Assembly: GCA_021732995.1 (NCBI GenBank)
Contig: JAKFWA010000035.1
Coordinates: forward strand, 35,926-99,925
Direction: 5' to 3'
From: Planctomycetaceae bacterium
Lineage (GTDB): Bacteria > Planctomycetota > Planctomycetia > Planctomycetales > Planctomycetaceae
Length of the DNA: 64,000 nucleotides
Shown: positions 34,954-44,940 of the stretch, piece by piece
Layout of the letters: every line of letters starts with the position of its first letter
Position numbering within the stretch: the first letter of the stretch is position 1
The notes under the pieces: model-generated
The model's input: the letters and a program-made list of their open reading frames with translations, nothing else
Databases searched by the model: none
What the model was told of the DNA's origin: nothing
Position numbers and translations under genes: made by a program

Positions 34954-36435
34954 ATGGCATTACGCTTCGTAGCTAGTTCAGTCGCTTCGGTCTTGGCCCT
35001 GGCAGCGCTGGGACTCAGCGGTTGCTCGGAATCGACCTCATCGCTGGCCACGGCCGACACCAAAACGGAGGCCGGGAACGCGCCACCGGAGAAAGCCGCG
35101 GTCGTGAAGGTTTCCGACGCGCCGGCGACGGATGCCAGAGAGGGTTCTGAAGAAGCGTTGTTGCCGCCGTTGCTCCCGGAGCCCAACGGCAAGAAGTCAG
35201 ACGAATCTCCCGAGCCATTCGCCAGCCTGAAACTGCCGCCGCTGAACGAAGGGGCGAGCGAGGAACGTCCCGCGTTTGATACCGACGATGCCGCGCAGCG
35301 CGCGCCCTGGATGACTGACTACAAACAGGCGTTGGCCAAAGCCAAAGCCGAGAAAAAAGACATCCTGCTGGACTTCACTGGTTCCGATTGGTGCCGCTAT
35401 TGCATCGTCCTGAATCGCGAAGTCTTCTCGCGTGCTGAATTTATCAAGTACGCGCCTCAGAAGTTCATACTGGTGGAAGTCGATTTCCCGCGCGGCGAAA
35501 GCGATCTGTCTCCAGCGACTCGCAAACAGAACGATCAACTACAGGACGCGTTCGGTGTCGACGGTTTCCCGACGATCGTGCTGGCGGACTCCGAAGGCCG
35601 AGCCTACGCCAAGACCGGGTATGAACCGGGAGGACCTCGGGCGTACATCAAACATTTGGAAGGGTTGCGCGAGACTCGCTCCACACGCGACGAAGCCTTC
35701 GCGAAGGCCGACGGAGCTAAGGGACCCGAGCGTGCCAAGCTGCTTGCTGAAGCTCTCACGGCGGTGCCGCCGAATCTGATCTTTGTGTCTTATCGACCAG
35801 TTGTCGAAGAGATCATCAAGCTCGACGCCAACGACGAAGCTGGGATGAAGTCCAAGTGGGAAGATCGCCTCCAGTCCTACCTGTTTTCCGTGCGCTGGCA
35901 GCAGCTTGGCCGGACGCTGGGACAGTCGCAGGATCCCGATGAGATCCTGGCTGGCGTCGCTGAAGCAGAGAAAGAGTTCAGCCATTACCCGGCCGGGTTG
36001 CGAAAGCTCACAATCCTGAAGCTCAGCGTCTATCGCGCCTTCAATCGCGTTCCGGCGCTGAACAAGGGCTTGGCGGAAGCCTTGGCCAACAAGGAATACA
36101 CCGACGAGGAACGTTTTCAGCTCTACATGCTGAAGATGACTCCGCTGGCTCAGAACCAGAAGTTCGCGGAAGCCGAGAAGGTGATTCAGGAAGCCATCGC
36201 CGATTTGGGCAAGTCGAAGGACAAGGAGATTGTGATCAATCTCTACATCGTGCATGCCCGACTGTTCAAGGATCTCAAGAAGCTGGATCTGGCCAAAGCG
36301 GAGATCAAGCGAGCGAAGGACATCGCTCCCGAGGAACTGCATCCGCAGATTGATGAGATCGCCAGCGAGCTGTTCGACGAGGAAGATGCTCCGGCGATTC
36401 GTCCAGGAAGCCTGAAACCGTCTGGCGATCAGTAG
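34954..36435 (+). CDS. Thioredoxin-fold lipoprotein with C-terminal helical repeats (493 aa)
   Basis: The ATG at 34954 (GGAG upstream) gives a lipoprotein signal, ALGLSGC, with C24. A poorly conserved acidic linker (25-115) leads to a thioredoxin-like domain (~125-240). That domain contains DFTGSDWCRYC, with the redox pair C147-x-x-C150, and FGVDGFPTIVLAD with the conserved cis-Pro after the third strand. The CRYC active site differs from the usual CGPC or CxxC of DsbA/TrxA. The remaining ~250 residues are helical and TPR-like. It probably handles thiol chemistry in the periplasm or supports cytochrome maturation. A GTG start at 34930 is possible but gives a poorer leader. Confidence 0.85.
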   Translation: MALRFVASSVASVLALAALGLSGCSESTSSLATADTKTEAGNAPPEKAAVVKVSDAPATDAREGSEEALLPPLLPEPNGKKSDESPEPFASLKLPPLNEGASEERPAFDTDDAAQRAPWMTDYKQALAKAKAEKKDILLDFTGSDWCRYCIVLNREVFSRAEFIKYAPQKFILVEVDFPRGESDLSPATRKQNDQLQDAFGVDGFPTIVLADSEGRAYAKTGYEPGGPRAYIKHLEGLRETRSTRDEAFAKADGAKGPERAKLLAEALTAVPPNLIFVSYRPVVEEIIKLDANDEAGMKSKWEDRLQSYLFSVRWQQLGRTLGQSQDPDEILAGVAEAEKEFSHYPAGLRKLTILKLSVYRAFNRVPALNKGLAEALANKEYTDEERFQLYMLKMTPLAQNQKFAEAEKVIQEAIADLGKSKDKEIVINLYIVHARLFKDLKKLDLAKAEIKRAKDIAPEELHPQIDEIASELFDEEDAPAIRPGSLKPSGDQ

Positions 36436-36607
36436 GAGCGAGACGTAACGATCTGCCTGTAGTTGGCTGCTTGCCGTTGCCGCACGGAAGTTGGGTCATT
36501 CCCGCCGCGTGGCACGCTGCGGGCTGGATCGCTGCAGATTTTGCCAGCGATCCGTATAAAGGCGGTTCGTTTCTCATCTCACAGGCATCTCTGAGTCGCT
36601 CTCCGCA

Positions 36608-38377
36608 ATGTTCGAACTGGTCGTGATCGATGTCGCTGGCAAGCAGGCTTCCCGGCATGAATTGCCCGCCGGACGCAGCATGCTCGGTCGCGAACAGCCA
36701 GCGGATGTCGTCGTCAGTTGCGAGCCGTTTCTGTCCCGCTGTCACGTTGCGCTCACTCTGCGCAGTCAGTCTGTGCTGGTGACGAAGCTCAACGAAGCCC
36801 GCAACGCGGTCTACTTTCACGGCGTGATTGCGACCGAATTCGAGGTTCACGACGGCGAACATTTCGTCATCGGTGAAACTCAATTCCGGATCGAGCGGCA
36901 TGCGACGACCGATGAATCGCCCCACTCGCGCGCGTTTGAGGAAATGACTTTCGACGCTCGGCAACTGCGCAACATTCCGTTTTCAGACGCCGAGAAACGC
37001 ATCGAAGTGCTGACGCACCTGCCGCGCGTGATCCTCGGTGCCCGCACGCATGAAGATTTCCTGCTGCGCGTGGTGCAATTACTGCTGGCCGGTGTGCCGC
37101 GTGCCGAAGCTGTGGCGATCACCGAGTTGACCCCGGCCAGTTGCGAGGTGTTGTGCGGCGACCGTCGAACGGAAACTGCCGGGTCCGTGCGTCCCAGCGC
37201 GCGGCTGGTCCGCGAAGCTCTGATGACCAGTCGTCGCAGCGTGCTCCATGTGTGGGAGCCGACCGATGCTCCCGATTCCCGTTACACAGCGATTTCGGAA
37301 TTCAACTGGGCGTTCTGCACGCCGGTGTTTGTGCCGGGCGAACCGCCTCGTGGATTGTATGTCGCTGGCCGTCACGGAGCGGAAACCGGTGTGATCTCAG
37401 CCTCCGGCTGTGGAACTCAGTTACAGGCTGACGTGCGTTTCACGGAACTCGTGGCCGAGATCATCAGCTCACTGCGGCGTCTGCGAGCTCTTGAGCGGCA
37501 TCAGGCAGGCCTGCGGCAGTTCTTCGCGCCCCCAATTCTGGAGGCGCTCGGCGAAGACCTGAATCCCGACCTCCTGGAGCCGCGTGAGTGCGATGTCACC
37601 GTGCTGTTTTGTGACTTGCGCGGCTTCAGCCAGAAGGCTGAACTGGAAGCGACGAACCTCAAAGGTCTGCTCAGCCGCGTCAGTCAGGCGCTGAGCGTGA
37701 TGACGGAACAGATCCTCAAGTTCGGAGGTGTGACGGGAGACTTTCAGGGCGACGCGGCTCTGGGCTTCTGGGGCTGGCCGCTGGCTTCGGCGGAAGCACC
37801 GCTCAATGCCTGCCGCGCGGCGCTCAGCATTCGAGCCGCCTTTGAACAAGCTGCGTCCACTCCGGGGCATCCGCTGCAAGACTTTCGCATGGGAATCGGG
37901 ATCGCTCACGGCCGCGCTGTGGCTGGCAAGATCGGCACACAGGAGCAGGTGAAGGTCACTGTCTTCGGACCGGTCGTGAACCTCGCGAGCCGTTTGGAGA
38001 CCATGACCTCGCAGTTGCGAGTTCCAATCGTCATCGATGAACCGACCGCCAACTTTGTGCGCAGCCAGATGGTTCGTTCGGTCGGGCGCGTTCGCAAGCT
38101 CGCGAAAGTGTTACCCGTCGGCATGGAAACTCCGGTGCTGGTGAGTGAACTGCTGCCGCCAGCCAGTGAGTACCCGTTGCTCAGCGATGATCACATTGCC
38201 CAGTTCGAAAAAGGCGTCGATGATTTCATCGCCGGGCGCTGGGAGACAGCGTGGCAGTGCCTGCATTCGATGCCTGCGGGCGATCGGGCGCAGGACTTCC
38301 TGTCGATTCCGATCGTCCAGAACAATCGCACTGCTCCGCCTGAGTGGGACGGCGTCGTGCGACTCGCTCGCAAGTAG
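36608..38377 (+). CDS. FHA - GAF-like - class III adenylate/guanylate cyclase (589 aa)
   Basis: An FHA domain fills residues ~1-100 (MLGREQPADVVV; S43-R44-x-H46). FHA domains bind phosphothreonine, so a Ser/Thr kinase may control it. Residues ~130-300 look like a GAF-type sensory domain. The cyclase domain (~325-500) has VLFCDLRGFS with metal-binding D336, TGDFQGDAALGFWG with D382, and the VFGPVVNLASRLE substrate strand. No membrane segment is visible, so it is cytoplasmic. The product would be cAMP or cGMP. It is followed 157 bases later by a large membrane protein on the same strand. Confidence 0.9.
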   Translation: MFELVVIDVAGKQASRHELPAGRSMLGREQPADVVVSCEPFLSRCHVALTLRSQSVLVTKLNEARNAVYFHGVIATEFEVHDGEHFVIGETQFRIERHATTDESPHSRAFEEMTFDARQLRNIPFSDAEKRIEVLTHLPRVILGARTHEDFLLRVVQLLLAGVPRAEAVAITELTPASCEVLCGDRRTETAGSVRPSARLVREALMTSRRSVLHVWEPTDAPDSRYTAISEFNWAFCTPVFVPGEPPRGLYVAGRHGAETGVISASGCGTQLQADVRFTELVAEIISSLRRLRALERHQAGLRQFFAPPILEALGEDLNPDLLEPRECDVTVLFCDLRGFSQKAELEATNLKGLLSRVSQALSVMTEQILKFGGVTGDFQGDAALGFWGWPLASAEAPLNACRAALSIRAAFEQAASTPGHPLQDFRMGIGIAHGRAVAGKIGTQEQVKVTVFGPVVNLASRLETMTSQLRVPIVIDEPTANFVRSQMVRSVGRVRKLAKVLPVGMETPVLVSELLPPASEYPLLSDDHIAQFEKGVDDFIAGRWETAWQCLHSMPAGDRAQDFLSIPIVQNNRTAPPEWDGVVRLARK

Positions 38378-38534
38378 TCGCCGATGCCGCAAGCTGCGTT
38401 GACCTTGCCGAACAGGCAACTCGCAGCCTGAGGCTTGCAGGCCCCAGATTGGGCGAGGCGGTGAATTGTGAATTCGCGGACGGTATCTTCTGTGGCGCTC
38501 ATCACACTGTGAACACGCTCCGAGATTTCCGACG

Positions 38535-41500
38535 ATGGCCGACGTGCGAAACGAAACCGCTGCTGACCGGTCTGGCCAGGTGCCCAGTCACATCGACGAG
38601 ATGGTCGCCGAGGTCCGTCGTGTGCTCACTTCCGTCGATCCGACGGCGTACCTCGTGCAGCCGCGCGTGCTGCGGCGGGTGATGAAGCAGGAGTGGGATC
38701 TGCCGACGCTGGCGGTCAACGTGCCGCATCGCAAGTCACTGATTATCGCCCGCAACAACCTCATCAAACATGTGGACTGGGATGAGCTTGGACTGCAGCC
38801 CAACAGCGACTTGCCTGCGAAGGCCATTCTGCTCGCCCAGCCAGACGAGAAGTATCTGGAGTCAATGAGTCTCGCGGAGTTGAAGCTGGCTGTCTGGCGA
38901 TTGCTGTATCACGCGCGGATTCATCGCGCGTTCGATGAACTCGTCGCAGCTGGCAAGTTGAAGCCTGCGTCCATCCGCCGGCGCGTTGATCAGCTCGGGC
39001 AAGTCGAAGCCGACGAAATCGCTACCGTGTTGAAACGCGAGGGGTTCCTGCGCAGTGAAGTCACTCAGACTGATGTCTACATTGAGTTCGCAGCCGTCTT
39101 CAGCGAGCTGAAGCGATTTCAACCGCACTGTCTGGCAACGTACTTCCCGGCGTTTTCGGATTTGGATCGCATCGACGAATTGTTGTGTCGCGACGTCGAT
39201 GTGATCGGCCTGTTCGAACAGACACGCTTACCCGGCAGTGTCGAGCCGCAGTCAATCAGCGGGCATCTGACGACGTTTGAGGAACTGCATCATATCGCCG
39301 GGTTCGACGACGACTCGTCCCACGCTGACACGTCTTACGGTCAGGCTCAGTCGGACGTGGATGCGATCGATTGGCCAGCACTGACAGAAGCGTGCGCCAC
39401 ACGACTGAACGCGGGAAGCAGGCAGAACCTGCGGATCTTCACCAAGCTCATGCGCCGCGCGGATAAAGCCTTCATGCGCGGAAACGCGGTGGCGGCCGCT
39501 CTGTTGCAGATGCGTGCGTCGCAGTTTGCATCGCCTGAACTCCGCGACGAAGCGATCAACGGCGCATTGAAGGACATGCAGCGTCTGGTGCATCGCCTGC
39601 AGGCCGCATTGGGGTTCAACGAAACGGCGGCAAAATGCTGGTACGAGTCGCTGGTGGCGTTGCTGATGCACGCGATGGAAGGCTTCTGGTCGGCGGACAA
39701 GAAGCTGCTGTACGACCTGCAGAAGGTCTGCGTGGACCACGAACGCGTGATCTATAAGGTGGACCTGCTGGATTGGGCGCTCTCATTCGGCCAACGACCG
39801 CTCAAGCGACCCTTGCCCAATCAACGTGAAGTGTTGATGTCGAAGCACCTGCGCAGTGCGACTCGGCGCCTGGTGTCCGCGCGGCTGACAGGTGATGAAC
39901 GCGATCGACTGTCGGCACTGCTGCATGCTGCCGACGACTCCGCCGAGCGACAGATGCGCGTCCGCATTCGACCGCTCACCGAGCAGGCTTTGGCCAGCGT
40001 CAACTTCGTGCCGCGCAACGTGCCTGAAGATGTCGCGTTCCGAAAGCTTGTGGAAGAGTTGCTCGACGGCGTTGTCGTGCGCGGCTTCATCACCATGGGT
40101 GATCTGCGCGACGCGATTTCACGCAGCAACCTGAAGCTGGAGGATCTCAAGAGCCCGTCCGAGTTCCTGCTGGGCGACAAGCTGCTGCAGGCAGACAAAC
40201 AGCTCAGCCGAGTGCTGGATGGTGTCTACCAGCGCGGCGACATTCACCTGCGCGGGCTGCAGCGATTGAGCGCGGCGGCCTTTGGAACGGTCTTCGGCCG
40301 GTTCCTGACGCGTTATCTGGCCATCCCCTACGGCTGTGCGTTCATCGCGTTTCAGGCATTGCTGCATATCGTCGAGAAGCTGGTTGATGAAGAGTCCGAC
40401 TTCGTCGAATGGATCTCGCACCCCGTCAACGTGCGGGCGACGATCTTCGTGATGGGCACGCTGCTGTTGCTGATCATTCACGTCGCCAAATTCAGACGCT
40501 GGTTGTCGAAACTGCTGCACAAACTGTTTCGATTCCTGCGCAAGCTGCTCATCGACTGGCCAGCGCGCCTGCTGAAGCTGCCCCTGGTGCGCCGATTCCT
40601 GAAGAGCACCTTTGCCGTCATCGCCCGCAAGATGCTGATCACGCCGCTGATTCCCACGGCCATCATCTGCGGCTTCATTCCGTGGCTCAACGAGTGGGAA
40701 ATGCAGCCGACGGTGAACTGGGTCGTCGTCTGGACAGCGATGGCTGTGGTGTTGAATTCCCGCGTGGGCCGAGATGTCGAAGAACTCTCGGCCGAGTGGC
40801 TGCATCGCACGTGGGACCGTATCCGAGTGCACATCTTCGTCGCACTCTTTGACCTCGTGATGGAAACCTTCAAGCGGATGCTCGAATGGTTCGAGCGTGT
40901 GCTGTATGCCGTCGATGAGTGGTTGCGTTTCAAGAGCGGCGAAACATCGGTGTCACTGGGGTTCAAAGCGATTTTGAGCGTGTTCTGGTCGGTTATCACA
41001 TTCGTGCTGAGGTTCTGCGTCAACCTGCTGATCGAACCGCAGATCAATCCCATCAAGCACTTTCCGGTTGTGACAGTCTCACACAAGCTGCTGCTACCGC
41101 TGGCGTTTACCAGCAACGCGGCGAAGGCGTCACCTCTGGCTGCCCTGTTGCTGAAAGTCGCTTCGGGCATGCCGGTTGAGACCGCCAACGCCATTGCCGC
41201 CACCGTCGTGTGGGGCATTCCTGGCATCTTCGGCTTTCTGGTGTGGGAGCTGAAATCCAACTGGCTGGTCTACATGGCCAACCGCGGTGAGAACCTGAAA
41301 CCCGTGCTGGTCGGCAGTCACGGCGAGACATTCATTCGCCTGATGAAGCCCGGTTTCCATTCAGGCACGCTGCCCAAGCTGTTTGCTAAACTGCGGCGAG
41401 TCGACCGGCATCGCGATGGCGATGTTCATAGCCAGGCTCGCAGCAAGTACCTCGACCAACTGCACCACGTTCAGGTTTGCGTGCAGCATTTTGTTGAACG

Positions 41501-42092
41501 TGAGTTACTGCAGTTGCTGGAACTGTCCGGGCAGTGGCCGGAACGTCGCTTGCGAGTTACTCGCCTGCGCCTCGCGTCGAACAGCGTGCGGCTGGAGATT
41601 GCCTGTTATGAACTCGGCAATGACCCGCTGACGTTGATCTTCGAAGAACAATCCGGCTGGTTGGTCGCGAGCACCGATGAACTCGGCTGGGTCCTGTTGA
41701 TTTCTGAGGCAGAACAACGCCTCTTATGGCGGGCTCTGGTTGGCTTCTATCGACTGGCGGGAGTAGACCTGATCCGCGAACAAATCGCCGCGACCTTCGC
41801 CAGCAAGGTCGTGCCTTATGACGTCGCGGAAGCTGGTCTGCTGGTGTGGCCTGATGGCGAGTACGAAGAGGAAGCCATCTACGGCCTCAATTCGGGTGAG
41901 CTCATTCGCCCCTATCCGCGCCACATCGCAACCAAGTTCAGCCTGCCCATCGTTCACGCCGACAGCCTGATCTTTGCGCTGACTCCCGTTTCGTGGCAAA
42001 CCTGGTCTGAGCAATGGGATAGCACCAGCGCCCAAAAGTCCCCGGTGCTTCCCGACCGCATTACATGGCCGTGGCCGGTTGAAGCTCGGTGA
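38535..42092 (+). CDS. Large hypothetical membrane protein (1,185 aa)
   Basis: I do not recognise this family. The N-terminal ~560 residues are hydrophilic and helical (MADVRNETAADRS...), with several R-rich stretches and a leucine-rich pattern. About six hydrophobic segments follow from ~600 on: LAIPYGCAFIAFQALLHIV, ATIFVMGTLLLLIIHV, MLITPLIPTAIICGFIPW, NWVVVWTAMAVVLN, AILSVFWSVITFVLRFCVNLLI and AIAATVVWGIPGIFGFLVW. A short soluble C-terminal domain ends the protein. It follows the cyclase gene on the same strand, so a signalling or envelope role is possible. It ends 18 bases from the convergent FG-GAP gene. Length and lack of internal stops make it a real gene. Confidence 0.8.
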   Translation: MADVRNETAADRSGQVPSHIDEMVAEVRRVLTSVDPTAYLVQPRVLRRVMKQEWDLPTLAVNVPHRKSLIIARNNLIKHVDWDELGLQPNSDLPAKAILLAQPDEKYLESMSLAELKLAVWRLLYHARIHRAFDELVAAGKLKPASIRRRVDQLGQVEADEIATVLKREGFLRSEVTQTDVYIEFAAVFSELKRFQPHCLATYFPAFSDLDRIDELLCRDVDVIGLFEQTRLPGSVEPQSISGHLTTFEELHHIAGFDDDSSHADTSYGQAQSDVDAIDWPALTEACATRLNAGSRQNLRIFTKLMRRADKAFMRGNAVAAALLQMRASQFASPELRDEAINGALKDMQRLVHRLQAALGFNETAAKCWYESLVALLMHAMEGFWSADKKLLYDLQKVCVDHERVIYKVDLLDWALSFGQRPLKRPLPNQREVLMSKHLRSATRRLVSARLTGDERDRLSALLHAADDSAERQMRVRIRPLTEQALASVNFVPRNVPEDVAFRKLVEELLDGVVVRGFITMGDLRDAISRSNLKLEDLKSPSEFLLGDKLLQADKQLSRVLDGVYQRGDIHLRGLQRLSAAAFGTVFGRFLTRYLAIPYGCAFIAFQALLHIVEKLVDEESDFVEWISHPVNVRATIFVMGTLLLLIIHVAKFRRWLSKLLHKLFRFLRKLLIDWPARLLKLPLVRRFLKSTFAVIARKMLITPLIPTAIICGFIPWLNEWEMQPTVNWVVVWTAMAVVLNSRVGRDVEELSAEWLHRTWDRIRVHIFVALFDLVMETFKRMLEWFERVLYAVDEWLRFKSGETSVSLGFKAILSVFWSVITFVLRFCVNLLIEPQINPIKHFPVVTVSHKLLLPLAFTSNAAKASPLAALLLKVASGMPVETANAIAATVVWGIPGIFGFLVWELKSNWLVYMANRGENLKPVLVGSHGETFIRLMKPGFHSGTLPKLFAKLRRVDRHRDGDVHSQARSKYLDQLHHVQVCVQHFVERELLQLLELSGQWPERRLRVTRLRLASNSVRLEIACYELGNDPLTLIFEEQSGWLVASTDELGWVLLISEAEQRLLWRALVGFYRLAGVDLIREQIAATFASKVVPYDVAEAGLLVWPDGEYEEEAIYGLNSGELIRPYPRHIATKFSLPIVHADSLIFALTPVSWQTWSEQWDSTSAQKSPVLPDRITWPWPVEAR

Positions 42093-42110
42093 GGGAGCGA
42101 GCAAGTTTTG

Positions 42111-43955
42111 CTAGTTCGTTTCCTCGATCGTGTGCAGTTTGTCGATCGCTGGTGACTTGAGTTCGGTCTTGGCGCCGCTGGGCCATTCCACGGCGATCTG
42201 ATCAACGTTGCCGTCCTTGCCGAGGCCGAATGTCAGGGGTAGTTCGACCTGCGAGAGATAGCTGCGAGTCGGCATGACCTGCTGTCGCATCGTGCGACCG
42301 CCGGCGGTGACTGTTACCTGCGCGCCAATTGCATCGCGGTTGGATTTTTTTCCAACCAGCTTCAAACGCAGCCAGTGGTTCCCCAGCTTCTGGTCGTTGC
42401 GCAGCAGCTTCGGTGATCGGCCCGTGGCCGCGATCACGAGATCCAGATCGCCATCGTTGTCGATGTCGGCGAATGCTGCACCGCGTCCGACGGTCGGCTC
42501 GAAGAATTTTTCGCCGCATTCCTTCGCGGTCAGAGGGACAAATTCCGTTCCATGCTCGGGCCCGCAGTTCCAGAACAAGTGCGGTGGCTGTTCGTAGTGC
42601 TGGCTCTTTTGCACGCGATTGATTTCCTCTTCCAGGTGGCCATTCGCCTCCAGCAGATCGAGTCGCCCGTCGAGATCCACATCAAGGAAACAGACTCCGA
42701 ATTTTAGGTCAAGACGCGAGGTTGGTCCCAATCCTGTTGAGACGGCTTCGTCGGAGAAATGCAGCGACTGATCAGACGCCACATAGAGCGCGGTCATCTC
42801 GTTGGAGAAGTTGCCGATTGCCAGGCCGATCGCCGAGTTGTTCCTGAAATGCGCGCTGTCGATACCCATCGCGCCGCGAGCCGCGCCGGACATATCGAAC
42901 GCGATCCCGGATTCGACGCCAATCTCCTTGAACTTGCCGCCACCCTGATTGTGGAACAGGAAATTCTGCACGGTGTCGTTCGCGACCACGACATCCATTC
43001 GGCCGTCGCGATCCAGATCAGCGAACGTCAAACCCAGCGACTTGGCGGCGGGCACTCCCGTGTTCGGGTTCTTGACCTGCAGGCCCGCGGCTTCTGCAAC
43101 TTCCGTAAACTTGCCGTTGCCCTCGTTGCGGTAGAGGTAGGGAAAGGTGCCCTCAAACGGTTGCGGCCGCCCATAAGCTCGTTCATCGCCACCCAGCAAC
43201 TGGAACTTCTGCGCGAGGTCAAACTCTTTGGTCCATTTGATGTAATTCAGCACGCACAGGTCGAGGTCGCCATCGTTGTCGTAGTCGAACCAGCCAGCAC
43301 CGGTCGACCACTGTGCCGCGTCACCACCAACACCCGCTTCGTCGGTGACGTCCACAAACTTCTTCTCTCCGGTGTTACGAAACAGACGGTTCAAACCCAC
43401 GGCGGTGATAAAAACATCGACATGGCCGTCGTTGTCATAGTCTCCCGTCGCGACGCCCATCCCGTACTGGGAGATCCCGAGTCCACTCTCCGCAGACACA
43501 TCCGTAAACTGACCATTGTCATTACGGTAGAACTTGTGAGTTGCAGGCTCGGCGGGCTCGCGTTTGTCCCACGGCCAGCGCTGCGAATTGACCATCAGCA
43601 GGTCCTGGTCGCCGTCGCTGTCGTAGTCGAAGAAAGCGCAACCGCCGCCCATTGTTTCGGGCAGCAGCTTATCTCCGGCCGCGCCGCTTTCGTGCTTGAA
43701 ATTCACACCAGCGGATTGAGCGATTTCGGTAAACGGCACCGAGGGGAGTTCCAGTGGCACCCTCTCGCGCAGAGGAACTTCCTTGAGATCCGTTTTGATG
43801 ATGTCAGGACCCGCATCGCGCTTGCTGAATACATACCAGCCACCAGCGCCGACGACAGCCAGCAGTGCGATCACCGCGACAGACCACTTTAACGCTACTC
43901 CGATGACGGCATCATCGCGCTCAAGGTCGTCCTGCGCGGGATCGGGAGCATTCAT
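42111..43955 (-). CDS. FG-GAP repeat / ASPIC-UnbV domain protein (614 aa)
   Basis: The ATG at 43955 has GAGGAAT upstream and is followed by a single membrane anchor (~residues 18-42, VALKWSVAVIALLAVVGAGGW). The extracytoplasmic part carries repeated FG-GAP/Ca2+-binding blades with the pattern F-x-D-Y-D-[SN]-D-G-D-x-D-L (for example CAFFDYDSDGDQDLLM and GWFDYDNDGDLDLCV). The C-terminal ~100 residues form the ASPIC/UnbV domain (NHWLRLKLVGKKSNRDAIGAQV). Such proteins are common in planctomycetes and are thought to be surface or periplasmic Ca2+-dependent propellers; no enzymatic activity is established. It is convergent with the 1,185-residue membrane-protein gene. An upstream start at 44006 is unlikely. 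Confidence 0.9.
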   Translation of the reverse strand: MNAPDPAQDDLERDDAVIGVALKWSVAVIALLAVVGAGGWYVFSKRDAGPDIIKTDLKEVPLRERVPLELPSVPFTEIAQSAGVNFKHESGAAGDKLLPETMGGGCAFFDYDSDGDQDLLMVNSQRWPWDKREPAEPATHKFYRNDNGQFTDVSAESGLGISQYGMGVATGDYDNDGHVDVFITAVGLNRLFRNTGEKKFVDVTDEAGVGGDAAQWSTGAGWFDYDNDGDLDLCVLNYIKWTKEFDLAQKFQLLGGDERAYGRPQPFEGTFPYLYRNEGNGKFTEVAEAAGLQVKNPNTGVPAAKSLGLTFADLDRDGRMDVVVANDTVQNFLFHNQGGGKFKEIGVESGIAFDMSGAARGAMGIDSAHFRNNSAIGLAIGNFSNEMTALYVASDQSLHFSDEAVSTGLGPTSRLDLKFGVCFLDVDLDGRLDLLEANGHLEEEINRVQKSQHYEQPPHLFWNCGPEHGTEFVPLTAKECGEKFFEPTVGRGAAFADIDNDGDLDLVIAATGRSPKLLRNDQKLGNHWLRLKLVGKKSNRDAIGAQVTVTAGGRTMRQQVMPTRSYLSQVELPLTFGLGKDGNVDQIAVEWPSGAKTELKSPAIDKLHTIEETN

Positions 43956-44205
43956 CTGCGATTCCTCGAGAGGGAATAGCGTGCGGTTAGCGAGGCTTGC
44001 CAACACGACGCTCGATAGGAGACGTGATCAACAAAAGTTACGGGCGAATCCTATTGAGTACCACGCAACAGAGGACGCCGGGTAACAAAAATAAGCAGAA
44101 CAAAGCAGAGAAGCCACTTCACCGAACAGTCGTCACGCCGAGAAGCCTCGGATGTCTGAATGAACGTTTCGATAGGGTTCTGCGTGCACAATCAGGCGAC
44201 TGGAC

Positions 44206-44862
44206 CTATGGGTAGAGCGTTGATTGCATCCAGCCATCAGTTCGGGACTCATAGACATGGCGTTCGTGCAGGCGACCTTCTCGACCATTCCAGAATTCGA
44301 TCCGCGTCGGGATCACCCGGTAGCCGTACCAGTGCTCGGGTCGGGGAACGTCCTGGCCATCAAACTCGGCTTCGTAGTGGGCGAGGCGACCCAGCAGGGT
44401 CTCGCGAGAATCCAGTGGTTGTGACTGCAGTGACGCCCAGGCTCCGATGCGGCTAAGCCGCGCGCGCGTCTGCCAGTAGGTGTTGGCTTCGGTGTCGTCG
44501 ATTTTTGAGACTGCGCCTTCGACGTGCACCTGCTCCTGCAGCTTGTCCCAGTAGAAGCACAGACCGACGCGCGGGTTGTCGTTCATCTGCCGCCCCTTGC
44601 GGCTCAGCGAGTTCGTAAAAAACACGAACCCACGTTCGTCGATGCCGCGCAGCAAGACGGTTCGCACGGAGGGTTGCCCGTTCGCGCCGCAGGTGGCAAG
44701 GCTCATGGCATTCGGTTCTCGCAGGCCCAGTTCGGTCACGTGCGAGAAGCGCTCTTGGAAGAAGCGAATCGCTTCCAAATAGAGCGGGTCGGTAATGTGA
44801 TCCATGCGATTCGTCTCCGTCATACAACGCCGTTCGGGTTCAGTTGCAGTGGCATCGCTCAA
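44206..44862 (-). CDS. pdxH: Pyridoxamine/pyridoxine 5'-phosphate oxidase (218 aa)
   Basis: PdxH uses FMN and O2 to oxidise pyridoxamine- or pyridoxine-5'-phosphate to the cofactor pyridoxal 5'-phosphate. Visible family features are MSLATCGANGQPSVRTVLLRG (FMN-binding strand), GFVFFTNSLSRKGRQM, LCFYWDKLQEQVHVEG and the C-terminal WNGREGRLHERHVYE region ending with STLYP. Length is normal for the family. Possible starts are ATG at 44862, 44823 or 44805; the conserved part begins near the third. No neighbour belongs to the PLP pathway, so it stands alone. Confidence 0.9.
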   Translation of the reverse strand: MSDATATEPERRCMTETNRMDHITDPLYLEAIRFFQERFSHVTELGLREPNAMSLATCGANGQPSVRTVLLRGIDERGFVFFTNSLSRKGRQMNDNPRVGLCFYWDKLQEQVHVEGAVSKIDDTEANTYWQTRARLSRIGAWASLQSQPLDSRETLLGRLAHYEAEFDGQDVPRPEHWYGYRVIPTRIEFWNGREGRLHERHVYESRTDGWMQSTLYP

Positions 44863-44940
44863 GTGTACCGCGCAGCGTGCTCCATCACCGCGCCGTCAAC
44901 GCGTGATTGTGAAACGCGGTGGTACTCCCGTCCGGCGGAA

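Noticed and set aside
42759..43892. Plus-strand ORF (377 codons) over the FG-GAP protein
   Set aside because: The minus strand has repeated FG-GAP blades and an UnbV domain; the plus-strand product has no recognisable domain.
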